DNA of 11,992 nucleotides from JAPLGZ01 sp038225095 (GTDB lineage: Bacteria > Chloroflexota > Anaerolineae > Caldilineales > Caldilineaceae): the NCBI GenBank assembly GCA_038225095.1, contig JBBREZ010000182.1, positions 1 to 11,992 of the forward strand. Reading direction: 5' to 3'. Position 1 is the first letter of the stretch, and each line of letters begins with the position of its first letter. A program made the translations under genes and the position numbers. Shown here piece by piece: positions 1 to 5,948 of the stretch. A model generated the notes under the pieces. The model made no database searches, was not told the origin of the DNA, and worked only from the letters and a program-made list of their open reading frames with translations.

Positions 1-408
1 ACTGCTGGTGCGCGTCAAGCTGGTGGTGTGAGGACTGAAATCTACCTGATCGACTTCGACCACAACCACCTCGTGCACGCCCTGTGAATCTACCGCACGC
101 TGGATAGACCAACCGCCCGCGTTCGATTGACTGTCACCCCGCATCATTGTAAAGCGCGCGGTGCCAGCCGCTGAGCCATTTTGCGCGGTTATTTGATAGT
201 TGCTGATTTCGCCTGCGCGCCAGGGTGCCGTATTGAAACTTAACGGCTGAATTTCTGGTTGTCCACAAGCCGCCAGCAGAAACAAAATCGCCAGACAAAC
301 AACCGCCAACCGTTTCCCGTCGCGCAATGCGAAATGTGTCTTGTGTACCTGGTAAGGTGCGGCCAACCCGCCATCTGCATTCCGCACTCCCCACTCCTCA
401 TTCCGCAT
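1..408 (-). CDS. Putative lipoprotein, N-terminal part (C-terminus beyond window)
   Basis: The minus-strand frame is open from about 408 through the window edge, so only the N-terminal part is visible. It contains a hydrophobic segment ending in a lipobox (LAILFLLAAC, then GQPEIQPL), so export and lipid attachment at the Cys (codon about 264-262) are predicted. The mature part is polar, with short beta-prone stretches such as YQITAQ and HEVVVVEVDQVDF. I do not recognise a family. The start is uncertain. ATG 408-406 lies 4 bp after the amidohydrolase stop and has AGGAG about 13 nt upstream, but it gives an unusually long, partly acidic n-region encoded by a low-complexity spacer. TTG at 327-325 would give a compact signal peptide (n-region RDGKR) but has no clear ribosome site. 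The gene is probably co-transcribed with the upstream amidohydrolase. Confidence 0.6.
   Translation of the reverse strand, partial: MRNEEWGVRNADGGLAAPYQVHKTHFALRDGKRLAVVCLAILFLLAACGQPEIQPLSFNTAPWRAGEISNYQITAQNGSAAGTARFTMMRGDSQSNAGGWSIQRAVDSQGVHEVVVVEVDQVDFSPHTTSLTRTSS
378..407. repeat. Pyrimidine-rich low-complexity spacer with 9-bp direct repeat
   Basis: CATTCCGCA occurs at 378-386 and again at 399-407, separated by the pyrimidine tract between them (CTCCCCACTCCT). It sits between the amidohydrolase stop and the lipoprotein signal peptide. It resembles low-complexity spacer repeats seen in other genomes; that resemblance is from memory, not from a search. It makes the N-terminal extension of the lipoprotein doubtful. 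Confidence 0.4.
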
Positions 409-412
409 TGAT

Positions 413-1627
413 TTACCGTTTCTCCTGCATCCATTGCAGCGCAGCCGCGGCCAACGCCGCAGCGCCCACCGGCAAGGCGTCTTCATCGATTCTAAAATCA
501 TTACGATGCACTGGGTAAGTTTGTTCCCAAGTTGGGTTGCGGACGCCAATGCGCAAAAAGTTGCCGGGGGCTTGTTGCGCCATAAAGCTGAAATCCTCCG
601 CGCCCATGCCCATCGCTGCTTCCTTCACATGGTCGGCCCCTAGCAGATCGGTCACCGCCCTCAGCATAATTTCGGTGGCTTCGGGTGAATTGATTGTCGG
701 TGGATAACCTGGATAGAGCGTGAACTCGGCATGCCCGCCCAATGGCTCCACAATCGTCACGGCCTTGCGCAATTCGTCGTGCAGCACTTTGCGCCCTTCG
801 TCGGTAAACGAACGAATCGTGCCGGTCAGGGTCACGGTATCGGGAATCACATTATCGACCGTGCCGCCATGAATCGTGCCAATCGTGATCACGCCGGGCT
901 CGAGCGGGTTGAGGCGGCGGCTTACCACTTGTTGAATGGCGTTGATCACGTGCGCCGAAAGTGCGATCGGATCAACGGTGCTTTGGGGCCGGGCAGCGTG
1001 CCCGCCCGAGCCGCGAATCACCAGTTCAAATCGATCGGCGGCAGCCATCATTGGTCCAGGCCGCGTGGCAACGGTGCCCGCCTCATTTTGCGGGTCCACA
1101 TGCAGCCCGAAGACCGCATCCAAGCCCTTGAGCGTGCCTTCTTCGACCATGCGCATCCCGCCAGATTTGCCTTCGGCGTCTTGGGCTTCTTCACTGGGCT
1201 GGAACAGCAGGCGGATATTGCCGGGTAGGCGGTTTTGATCGGCTAATCCTTTCAAGATCGTGGCCGCTCCCAACAACATCGCTGTATGCGCATCATGGCC
1301 GCAAGCGTGCATAATCCCTGGGCGCGTGCTATCAAATTCTGTCCCATTGATCTCGGTGATCGGCAAGGCGTCCATGTCGGCGCGTAAGCCGACTGTCGGG
1401 CCAGCGCCGCCGCGAATATGACCCACAACGCCGGTCTTGGCGACTTCGGTCTCGGTTTCGATGCCCAAATTGAGCAATGTTGCGTTGACCAAGCCTGACG
1501 TGCGTTGTTCGGTGAAGGTCAATTCAGGATAGCGATGAATTTCCCGACGCCAAGCGCAGAGTTTCTCATGGATTTCCTTGGCGCGCTGCAATAATTCCTG
1601 GTTGGAAATCGGTGGTTGTGTGGACAT
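413..1627 (-). CDS. M20D-family metallo-amidohydrolase (N-acyl amino acid / hippurate hydrolase type)
   Basis: A 404-residue cytoplasmic protein of the M20D peptidase/amidohydrolase family, which cleaves the amide bond of N-acyl amino acids (hippurate, IAA-amino acid, N-acetyl amino acid types) with a di-metal centre. Visible family motifs are GLRADMDALPI (80-90), HACGHDAHTA (107-116; likely metal ligands C109 and H111), FQPSEE (142-147; general base and metal Glu), GLHV with H176, the dimerisation-domain GHAARP (H210), and PVHRNDF (H374, the C-terminal metal His). The length is normal. I chose ATG 1627 because GGAAAGG lies 8 nt upstream; an in-frame ATG 36 bp further up (1663) has no such site. 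A TATAAT hexamer on the minus strand at 1713-1708 is a possible -10 but its -35 is poor. The exact substrate cannot be read from sequence. Confidence 0.93.
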   Translation of the reverse strand: MSTQPPISNQELLQRAKEIHEKLCAWRREIHRYPELTFTEQRTSGLVNATLLNLGIETETEVAKTGVVGHIRGGAGPTVGLRADMDALPITEINGTEFDSTRPGIMHACGHDAHTAMLLGAATILKGLADQNRLPGNIRLLFQPSEEAQDAEGKSGGMRMVEEGTLKGLDAVFGLHVDPQNEAGTVATRPGPMMAAADRFELVIRGSGGHAARPQSTVDPIALSAHVINAIQQVVSRRLNPLEPGVITIGTIHGGTVDNVIPDTVTLTGTIRSFTDEGRKVLHDELRKAVTIVEPLGGHAEFTLYPGYPPTINSPEATEIMLRAVTDLLGADHVKEAAMGMGAEDFSFMAQQAPGNFLRIGVRNPTWEQTYPVHRNDFRIDEDALPVGAAALAAAALQWMQEKR

Positions 1628-1691
1628 AGGATCTACCTTTCCGAAATGAACTGTTAGGGGCAACTTGCTTTTGATGCTCGTTTGGTAAAAC

Positions 1692-1735
1692 GGCCTAAGA
1701 TAGAAAAATTATACTGTAGATGATGTGCTTAGGCC
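1692..1735. repeat. 8-bp inverted repeat GGCCTAAG/CTTAGGCC flanking a TATAAT
   Basis: GGCCTAAG at 1692-1699 and CTTAGGCC at 1728-1735 form a perfect 8-bp inverted repeat with a 28-nt spacer. The only TATAAT-like hexamer upstream of the amidohydrolase (minus, 1713-1708) lies between the arms. The position fits an operator or a hairpin in the leader, but nothing else supports a function. Confidence 0.3.
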
Positions 1736-1792
1736 ATTCTGAGGCTGGATAGGTGTTAAGGGACAAACAGAGGCAGAGCATTCACAAAAAAG

Positions 1793-1951
1793 ATGAAGCA
1801 ACCAAAGTTGGATGGCAGGGATCTTTTTAGAAATCTAAAAAAGCAACAGGCCGATATCAAAATGATTATGATGACCGGTTACCCTTATACGGAGCGCGAT
1901 CAGGATTTGATGCGACAGGGCGTCGCGACCTGGTTGCTGAAACCTTTTGAG
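1793..1951 (+). pseudogene. Receiver-domain (CheY-like) gene remnant, left fragment, 5'-truncated and IS-interrupted
   Basis: The plus frame gives the second half of a response-regulator receiver domain: PKLDGRDLF (after the beta3 Asp loop), IKMIMMTGYPY (beta4 with the conserved Thr), then VATWLLKPFE with the conserved Lys-Pro. The N-terminal half, with the acidic pocket and phospho-acceptor Asp, is absent. Upstream in frame there are only about 12 unrelated codons after a TAA at 1757-1759, and no receiver sequence was recognised in the other frames. Immediately after KPFE the sequence becomes the right end of an IS200/IS605-type element. The missing C-terminal helix reappears beyond the element at 3235. 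The gene is therefore broken twice and is unlikely to be functional. Confidence 0.75.
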
Positions 1952-2090
1952 AGTAACAGAACCCCATGCCTAAAGGCAGGGGCTTTATCCCTGACGCTAT
2001 GCCGGTGCTACTGGCATAGTCGAGACGTTTGGCAGAGTTACGGCTGCCCGGCGGGCAATATTACCCGCCGCGATGTGATCAGCCAGACCA
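1952..2090 (-). ncRNA. Predicted reRNA/omegaRNA region of TnpB (3' end of tnpB plus right end)
   Basis: In studied TnpB systems the guide RNA scaffold overlaps the 3' end of tnpB and the right end, and the guide is the flanking DNA just outside. By analogy the scaffold here is the minus-strand interval ending at 1952. The guide would be read from 1951 downwards, starting CTCAAAAGGTTTCAGC, which is the interrupted receiver gene. Both the 5' limit and the existence of the RNA are inferred from position only. Confidence 0.35.
1962..1982 (-). repeat. Right-end subterminal hairpin of the IS element
   Basis: On the minus strand CCCCTGCC, TTTA and GGCATGGGG form a hairpin with one unpaired A, ending 10 nt from the inferred right end. 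It lies downstream of the tnpB stop, where the reRNA/omegaRNA scaffold of TnpB systems ends. Confidence 0.65.
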
Positions 2091-3088
2091 GAAAATCCGC
2101 ATGATACACAGAGGAATTTAGCTTGGGTTTTGCGATTCGCTTTATCAACGTGACCACAAGCCGGGCAGGTGCGCGACGTGTTGCGCGGGTTAACCGCGAT
2201 AACCTTGACGCCCGCTTGTTTGGCTTTGTATTCGATAAAGGTGCGCAACTGAGCGAAAGACCAGCTATGCAATGCTGCTTTCTGAGACTTTCTAACGGTT
2301 ACCCGATCACGGATACCGCCCAATGCTTCCAGGGCGATGCCGCGATTGGTGTCTTTAGCCGTAGCAACAATGCTTTTGCTGATATTGTGGTTAGTCCAGG
2401 TGGCAAAGCGCTGTTCTTTCTTGTTGCGCTGCTTAAGCAAGCGACGCGTGCCTTTTGTGCCCTTCGCTTGCAACTTGCGGCGCAATTGGCGGTGACGGTA
2501 ACGAACCTGCTTAACCGTCTTGCCCTGATGGATAACGCCGTCACTGTTAACCGCAATATTCGCAATGCCCAGATCAATGCCCAAAAAACCATCAGGAGCG
2601 GTAACATCCTGATCATCAGCATTGCAAACTTGGTGCAAGTAAAATTCGCCATTGCGATAAATCAAGTCGGCTTGACCGTCCAACGCTTTAAGCAGCTCGC
2701 GTTGGCGCTCACCACAGACAAAAGTCATGCGCTCGCGTCCGGTCAAGCTCCAAATACTTACCGTACTGTCGCGCAAACGCCAAGTCAAGATGCGTTCATC
2801 GAACGAGATAGAGCCAAGCGGCCTAAACTCGCGCTGAACTTGCTTGTCAAGCTTGTAGGCGTCGGCGACCTTATAGACAGCGTGAATGGTGACTTGGGCA
2901 TTCAAGGCAAAGGTAGACCGCACGTCATAGTAGGTCAACTTTTGCAAGTCAACGCGGCGAAACGTCTTGTGTTCCCATGCTTGTGCGCTAATGTAATTGC
3001 ACGCTTCATTCACGCGGCGCATGGTCTGCAAGAGCAGTTCGGCTTGCTTTTCGGTTGGTTGCAACTTGACTTGGGCGATCAATTTCAT
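1997..3088 (-). CDS. tnpB: TnpB, RNA-guided RuvC-type nuclease of IS200/IS605 element
   Basis: A 363-residue TnpB, the transposon-encoded RNA-guided DNA nuclease ancestral to Cas12. The N-terminal helix-turn-helix-like part (MKLIAQVKLQPTEKQ) is typical. The RuvC-like catalytic residues are present: GIDLG (D172), ALEAL (E254) and ADHIAAGNI (D337). The four-Cys zinc ribbon lies between them (C308, C311, C327, C330). The usual Asn two residues after the last catalytic Asp (ADxN) is Ile339. Length is at the compact end of the normal range and the frame is intact, so an active nuclease is possible. I chose ATG 3088 rather than the upstream ATG at 3136 because MKLIAQ is the family's normal N-terminus and the promoter lies between the two. 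No tnpA is present. The long plus-strand ORF opposite it is a shadow. Confidence 0.92.
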   Translation of the reverse strand: MKLIAQVKLQPTEKQAELLLQTMRRVNEACNYISAQAWEHKTFRRVDLQKLTYYDVRSTFALNAQVTIHAVYKVADAYKLDKQVQREFRPLGSISFDERILTWRLRDSTVSIWSLTGRERMTFVCGERQRELLKALDGQADLIYRNGEFYLHQVCNADDQDVTAPDGFLGIDLGIANIAVNSDGVIHQGKTVKQVRYRHRQLRRKLQAKGTKGTRRLLKQRNKKEQRFATWTNHNISKSIVATAKDTNRGIALEALGGIRDRVTVRKSQKAALHSWSFAQLRTFIEYKAKQAGVKVIAVNPRNTSRTCPACGHVDKANRKTQAKFLCVSCGFSGLADHIAAGNIARRAAVTLPNVSTMPVAPA

Positions 3089-3094
3089 GCCCTT

Positions 3095-3123
3095 AGTATA
3101 GCATATTTTCAAGGATTTGACAA
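3095..3123 (-). promoter_or_regulatory. Sigma70-type promoter of tnpB, probably giving a leaderless mRNA
   Basis: On the minus strand TTGTCA (3123-3118), a 17-bp spacer and TATACT (3100-3095) match the sigma70 consensus at 5/6 and 5/6. The expected transcription start, 6-7 nt after the -10 box, falls at about 3088, the A of the tnpB ATG. AAGGG ends only 1 nt before the ATG, too close to act as a normal ribosome site. A leaderless transcript is inferred. Confidence 0.6.
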
Positions 3124-3197
3124 ATAAAAGAAGCAACGATTGGACAAATATCCCAAGCCAGTAGGCTTGGCGGACGTCCGCCCCTGGTCGGCACCCT

Positions 3198-3218
3198 CCC
3201 CATAGCTGAAGCTAGGGG
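3198..3218 (-). repeat. Left-end subterminal hairpin of the IS element
   Basis: On the minus strand CCCCTAGCT, TC and AGCTATGGGG form a hairpin with one unpaired T, starting 16 nt inside the inferred left end. It mirrors the right-end hairpin in stem composition (CCCC/GGGG base) and in its single-base bulge, as expected for TnpA-recognised ends. A further small stem CCAAGCC/GGCTTGG lies at about 3153-3170, inside the left end. Confidence 0.6.
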
Positions 3219-3234
3219 AATCCCGTCCGTTTCC

Positions 3235-3279
3235 GTTGAACAAGTATTTAACGTGATCCAGCAGACATTAGCGGCTTAG
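3235..3279 (+). pseudogene. Receiver-domain gene remnant, right fragment (last helix)
   Basis: Codons 3235-3279 read VEQVFNVIQQTLAA followed by TAG. This is what is expected for the final helix of a receiver domain directly after a KPFE motif. Joining 1951 to 3235 restores LLKPFEVEQVFNVIQQ in frame, so this short piece is the displaced 3' end of the fragment at 1793-1951. On its own it would not be detected as a gene. Confidence 0.7.
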
Positions 3280-3422
3280 AAGGCTGTCAGTAGACAGGGC
3301 AGAGTACACGTTGTTCCTGTGGTGCGAAGCTGGAGCCAGAGGTGCTTCCTCATAATTCGGCTAATTTTACTGGGCTCGCGGCTGCCGACGAAGCTGACTG
3401 CGTGACGAAACGATGATAATTT

Positions 3423-4811
3423 CTAGGTGGGAAGCTGTACCGTAAAAATTGTTCCTACCGCTAGCGTGCTACTAACCTCGATGGTCCCACTGTGGGCGCG
3501 CGCAATGTCCAGCGCGATCGCCAACCCCAAGCCTGCCCCGCGCGAAGTGCGTGCTTTGTCCACCCGATAAAAACGGTCAAATAGTTGCGGCAGGTGTTCG
3601 GCGGGAATGCCCATGCCAGTGTCACAGATTTTTACCTCGATCATGTTCGGCCGCGCGCTGGCCGCAACCGTAATTGACCCCTGGTCTGTATACTGCACGG
3701 CATTATCCAACAAATTTACAAACAGCCGAATGAGACCATCACTATCACCATAGAAGGTCAGCGTCGGGGGCACATCACAAAGCAAAGTGAGATCTTTGGC
3801 CTCGGCCAGTGGACTTAGCGAATCGGCAACATCACAAAGCAAAACCGCGAGATCAATCGGATCGCGAGTTGGGATTACAGGCGTATAACCGCGCGCCACC
3901 TGGAGCAAATCCTCCACTAGTGTGCGTAACCGGTCGGTCTCCTCGGACAAATCGCTCAGGGCCTGCTCATAATCTTCCGGTGTGCGCCGTTCCGCGCGCA
4001 TGACGCCCAAAATAGCTTGCATGGCGGTCAAAGGCGTTCGCAATTCGTGGGAAGCGTCGGCCGTAAATTGGCGCTCGCGTTGGAAAGAATCACCCAGGCG
4101 GGCGAGCATTTCATCAAAAGTGGTGACCAGGCGGCCTACTTCATCGTTGGTGGCTGGCAGGTTGAGCCGCTCCGACAAATCTTCGGCAGAAATCCGATGC
4201 GCGGTGCGGGTAATATGATCAATGGGCGCAAGGGCGCGGGTCACTAAAAAATAACCGCCCACTGCGCCTACGATCACCATCGATATACCACCTGCCAGCA
4301 GCGCCTGGAATAGGCGGAGCATGGTTTTGCTGCGATCTTCCATGCCTTGCGCCACCTGCACAATGCCAATCAAATCGCCATCGGCGACAATCGGCGTGGT
4401 ATAGACGCGTACCGGCCACGTTTTATCAACATTGAGGATGGTGTCAAAATCGGTCGCTTTTTGCTTGGCTTTCTTCAGACTTTCCGCCGTCACGGGTAGT
4501 TTGGGATAGGCCCCCAACGCCAGCAAAATATTCCCCTTGCGATCTAACAAGCGAAAGGCTAAATCGTGTTTGACCAGGCTAGCTTGCGTTGAGGTGGCCG
4601 GGACATCATCCGTAAAAGTAAGTTTACCATTCTTGATATTAACCGTGGCAATCGCCTGCGAAGCGCTTAATCGCAACGAGTCATCCATCGAATTGGACAG
4701 ATCGTCGCTGAGCCGATGATAGACATACGCCCCAAAAGCGACCAGGAGCAGGATTAGCCAAACGGTCACCCATAGGGCAAAACGCAAACGTAGGGTGCTA
4801 AATCGTTTCAT
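3423..4811 (-). CDS. HAMP-domain sensor histidine kinase (EnvZ/CpxA/BaeS class)
   Basis: A 462-residue membrane sensor kinase. Residues about 11-31 form a first membrane helix. Residues about 32-168 form a periplasmic/extracytoplasmic sensor region, and a second helix spans about 170-190. A HAMP linker follows at about 191-243. The HisKA box ADASHELRTPL puts the phosphorylated His at H255. The ATPase domain shows the N box (VNLLDNAVQY, N366/N370), G1 (DTGMGIP, 397-403), F box (FDRFYRVD) and G2 (GAGLGLAIA, 425-433), so it appears catalytically complete. I chose ATG 4811 because it overlaps the end of the response-regulator gene by 14 bp, suggesting translational coupling, and because MKRFSTLRLRF is a normal positively charged start; the alternative ATG 4847 lies deeper in the regulator gene. 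The stimulus is not readable. Confidence 0.93.
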   Translation of the reverse strand: MKRFSTLRLRFALWVTVWLILLLVAFGAYVYHRLSDDLSNSMDDSLRLSASQAIATVNIKNGKLTFTDDVPATSTQASLVKHDLAFRLLDRKGNILLALGAYPKLPVTAESLKKAKQKATDFDTILNVDKTWPVRVYTTPIVADGDLIGIVQVAQGMEDRSKTMLRLFQALLAGGISMVIVGAVGGYFLVTRALAPIDHITRTAHRISAEDLSERLNLPATNDEVGRLVTTFDEMLARLGDSFQRERQFTADASHELRTPLTAMQAILGVMRAERRTPEDYEQALSDLSEETDRLRTLVEDLLQVARGYTPVIPTRDPIDLAVLLCDVADSLSPLAEAKDLTLLCDVPPTLTFYGDSDGLIRLFVNLLDNAVQYTDQGSITVAASARPNMIEVKICDTGMGIPAEHLPQLFDRFYRVDKARTSRGAGLGLAIALDIARAHSGTIEVSSTLAVGTIFTVQLPT

Positions 4812-5490
4812 TATCGTCTTCGACCGACAAGCGATAGCCCGCTCCACGAATGGTATGAATTAGCTTTACGGCACAAGCATCGTCGATCTTGCGCCGCAAA
4901 TTGCGAATGTAAACATCTACCACATTAGATTGATTAAAAACTTCGTAATTCCAAACGTGCTCAGCGATCAATGTGCGGGTAAGGACGCGCCCGGCTGCAT
5001 GGAGCAAACATTCTAGAATGGCGTATTCTTTGCTAGTAAGCTCAATTGTCTTGCTGCCCCGCTTGACACAATGGGCACTGGTGTCCATGGTCAGATCTGC
5101 CAAGCTGAGCACTGTCGACTTGGGCGCATCAGCCGCCCGCCGCGTCAGCGCTCGCAGCCGCGCCAACAACTCTTTCAGCGCAAACGGCTTAACCAGATAA
5201 TCATCGGCCCCGGCGTCCAGACCGGCCACGCGGTCGTCAATGCCATCGCGCGCCGTCAGCATGAGCACCGGCATCCGCAAACCGCGCTTGCGCAGCTCGC
5301 GACAAACCGCAATGCCGTCCAACTCGGGGAGTAGAATGTCCAACATGATCAGATCATAAGGCGCACTAGCTGCCCAATCCAATGCTTCGCGCCCAGTGAA
5401 GGCTGCGTCCACCGCATACCCTTGTTCTTCCAAACCGCGCTTGAGATAAGCGGAAATCTTGCGTTCGTCTTCCACAATTAGAATACGCAT
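4798..5490 (-). CDS. OmpR/PhoB-family response regulator
   Basis: A 230-residue two-domain regulator, the cognate partner of the overlapping kinase. The receiver domain has the acidic pair E7/D8, phospho-acceptor D51 (LIMLDILLPELDG), T79 and K101 (LVKPF), so it is complete. The C-terminal winged helix (about 130-222) shows IELTSKEYAILECL, the recognition-helix region NVVDVYIRNLRRKID and IRGAGYRL, diagnostic of the OmpR/PhoB class. ATG 5490 is preceded by AGGGAG with a 7-nt T spacer. It is the first gene of the operon. A pair of TTCATCT direct repeats at 11-bp spacing overlaps the -35 position upstream, the arrangement used by this class for activation, so autoregulation is likely. Its target genes cannot be named. 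Confidence 0.95.
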   Translation of the reverse strand: MRILIVEDERKISAYLKRGLEEQGYAVDAAFTGREALDWAASAPYDLIMLDILLPELDGIAVCRELRKRGLRMPVLMLTARDGIDDRVAGLDAGADDYLVKPFALKELLARLRALTRRAADAPKSTVLSLADLTMDTSAHCVKRGSKTIELTSKEYAILECLLHAAGRVLTRTLIAEHVWNYEVFNQSNVVDVYIRNLRRKIDDACAVKLIHTIRGAGYRLSVEDDNETI

Positions 5491-5522
5491 AAAAAAACTC
5501 CCTTCGTGTAGGAAGAGAGTTT

Positions 5523-5551
5523 ATCATAGACAGATGAAATTAAGATGAAGC
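5523..5551 (-). promoter_or_regulatory. Candidate autoregulated promoter with TTCATCT direct repeats
   Basis: On the minus strand TTCATCT occurs at 5549-5543 and 5538-5532, an exact repeat with an 11-bp period, followed by TATGAT (5528-5523) as a possible -10. The first repeat covers the expected -35 position. OmpR/PhoB-family regulators bind such 10-11-bp direct repeats. The site lies 33 bp before the regulator's own ATG. Confidence 0.5.
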
Positions 5552-5637
5552 GCAGCTTACCGAAAGCTGACACAAAATGGAACTACTTTGCTAACGTTAG
5601 ATTTCAATAGAGTGTGAGTGCATTGCGATGCCTGACT

Positions 5638-5692
5638 AGGCCAGCCAGGATTGAAATCCCGGCCTGATATAGAAAGTGCGTTAAAACGCACT
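5638..5692. repeat. Hairpin cluster, possible dispersed intergenic repeat
   Basis: CCAGGATT (5647-5654) pairs with AATCCCGG (5655-5664 region) with one G:T wobble. A few bases on, AGTGCGTT (5675-5682) and AACGCACT (5685-5692) form a perfect 8-bp stem with a 2-nt spacer. Two adjacent compact hairpins with no U-tract fit a repetitive extragenic element better than a terminator. Confidence 0.4.
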
Positions 5693-5789
5693 AGTCACGA
5701 ATGTCCCGAATCAGGCTACAGGTTGGGCCCTTTCAAAATTGCCATCGCTCCCTCGATCATTATTGATTTGGATTAGCCTAAGACAAATC

Positions 5790-5812
5790 TTCTTGTGCCA
5801 TTCGCACAAGAA
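5790..5812. repeat. Perfect 9-bp inverted repeat TTCTTGTGC/GCACAAGAA
   Basis: The arms are at 5790-5798 and 5804-5812 with a 5-nt loop. A-rich sequence follows on the plus strand and moderately T-rich sequence follows on the minus strand. It could be a second, weaker terminator behind the Asp-box gene. Confidence 0.4.
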
Positions 5813-5864
5813 AAAATTAGGTTTCAGTGGGCACGCAGCAAAAGCGGGCAAGCAATCGGCGGCG

Positions 5865-5907
5865 AAAAGGTTGGCGGGTTATCTCATAACCAGGTGCGCC
5901 GCCAACC
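5865..5907 (-). terminator. Rho-independent terminator candidate for the Asp-box gene
   Basis: GGTTGGCGG (5869-5877) and CCGCCAACC (5899-5907) form a perfect 9-bp GC-rich stem that encloses a second small stem GTTAT/ATAAC. On the minus strand it is followed directly by TTTT (5868-5865). It lies about 40 bp downstream of the stop at 5949, in the right orientation. The U-tract is short, so termination may be partial. Confidence 0.55.
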
Positions 5908-5948
5908 GCATGCCTCTACTGATTGATTTATTTTACCCTGCTAAGCGC

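Larger units (their letters stand above)
1952..3234 (-). mobile_element. IS200/IS605-group element with tnpB only (IS1341 type)
   Basis: An element of about 1283 bp carrying a single tnpB gene and no tnpA (Y1 transposase), so it is probably mobilised only in trans. The ends were inferred from the interrupted receiver gene: host sequence resumes in frame at 3235 and stops at 1951. There is no target-site duplication, as expected for this family. Each end has the family's subterminal imperfect hairpin with a single unpaired base. In tnpB orientation the left flank is TTCAAC, resembling the TTTAA(C)/TTCAN targets known for this group. The ends could shift by a few bases; only shifts that keep the host frame are attractive. 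Confidence 0.75.
5491..5948. other. Non-coding spacer between response regulator and Asp-box gene, rich in hairpins
   Basis: No convincing gene was found; the plus-strand ORF from 5739 has no recognisable features and runs into the Asp-box gene antisense. The spacer holds, from left to right: the regulator promoter, a 6-bp stem CAGCTT/AAGCTG (5553-5569), a hairpin cluster at 5638-5692, a 9-bp stem TTCTTGTGC/GCACAAGAA (5790-5812), and a terminator-like structure at 5865-5907. Confidence 0.6.

Noticed and set aside
731..1228. Open frame of 165 codons on the plus strand
   Set aside because: It is a shadow of the M20D amidohydrolase, which accounts for the sequence completely.
2123..3127. Long open frame of 334 codons on the plus strand
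   Set aside because: It is exactly antisense to tnpB, whose motifs are unmistakable, and its translation shows no recognisable domain.
1952..3234. Remnant of tnpA beside tnpB
   Set aside because: The space between tnpB and the left end is only about 145 bp and contains the promoter and hairpins; no Y1 transposase motif is visible.
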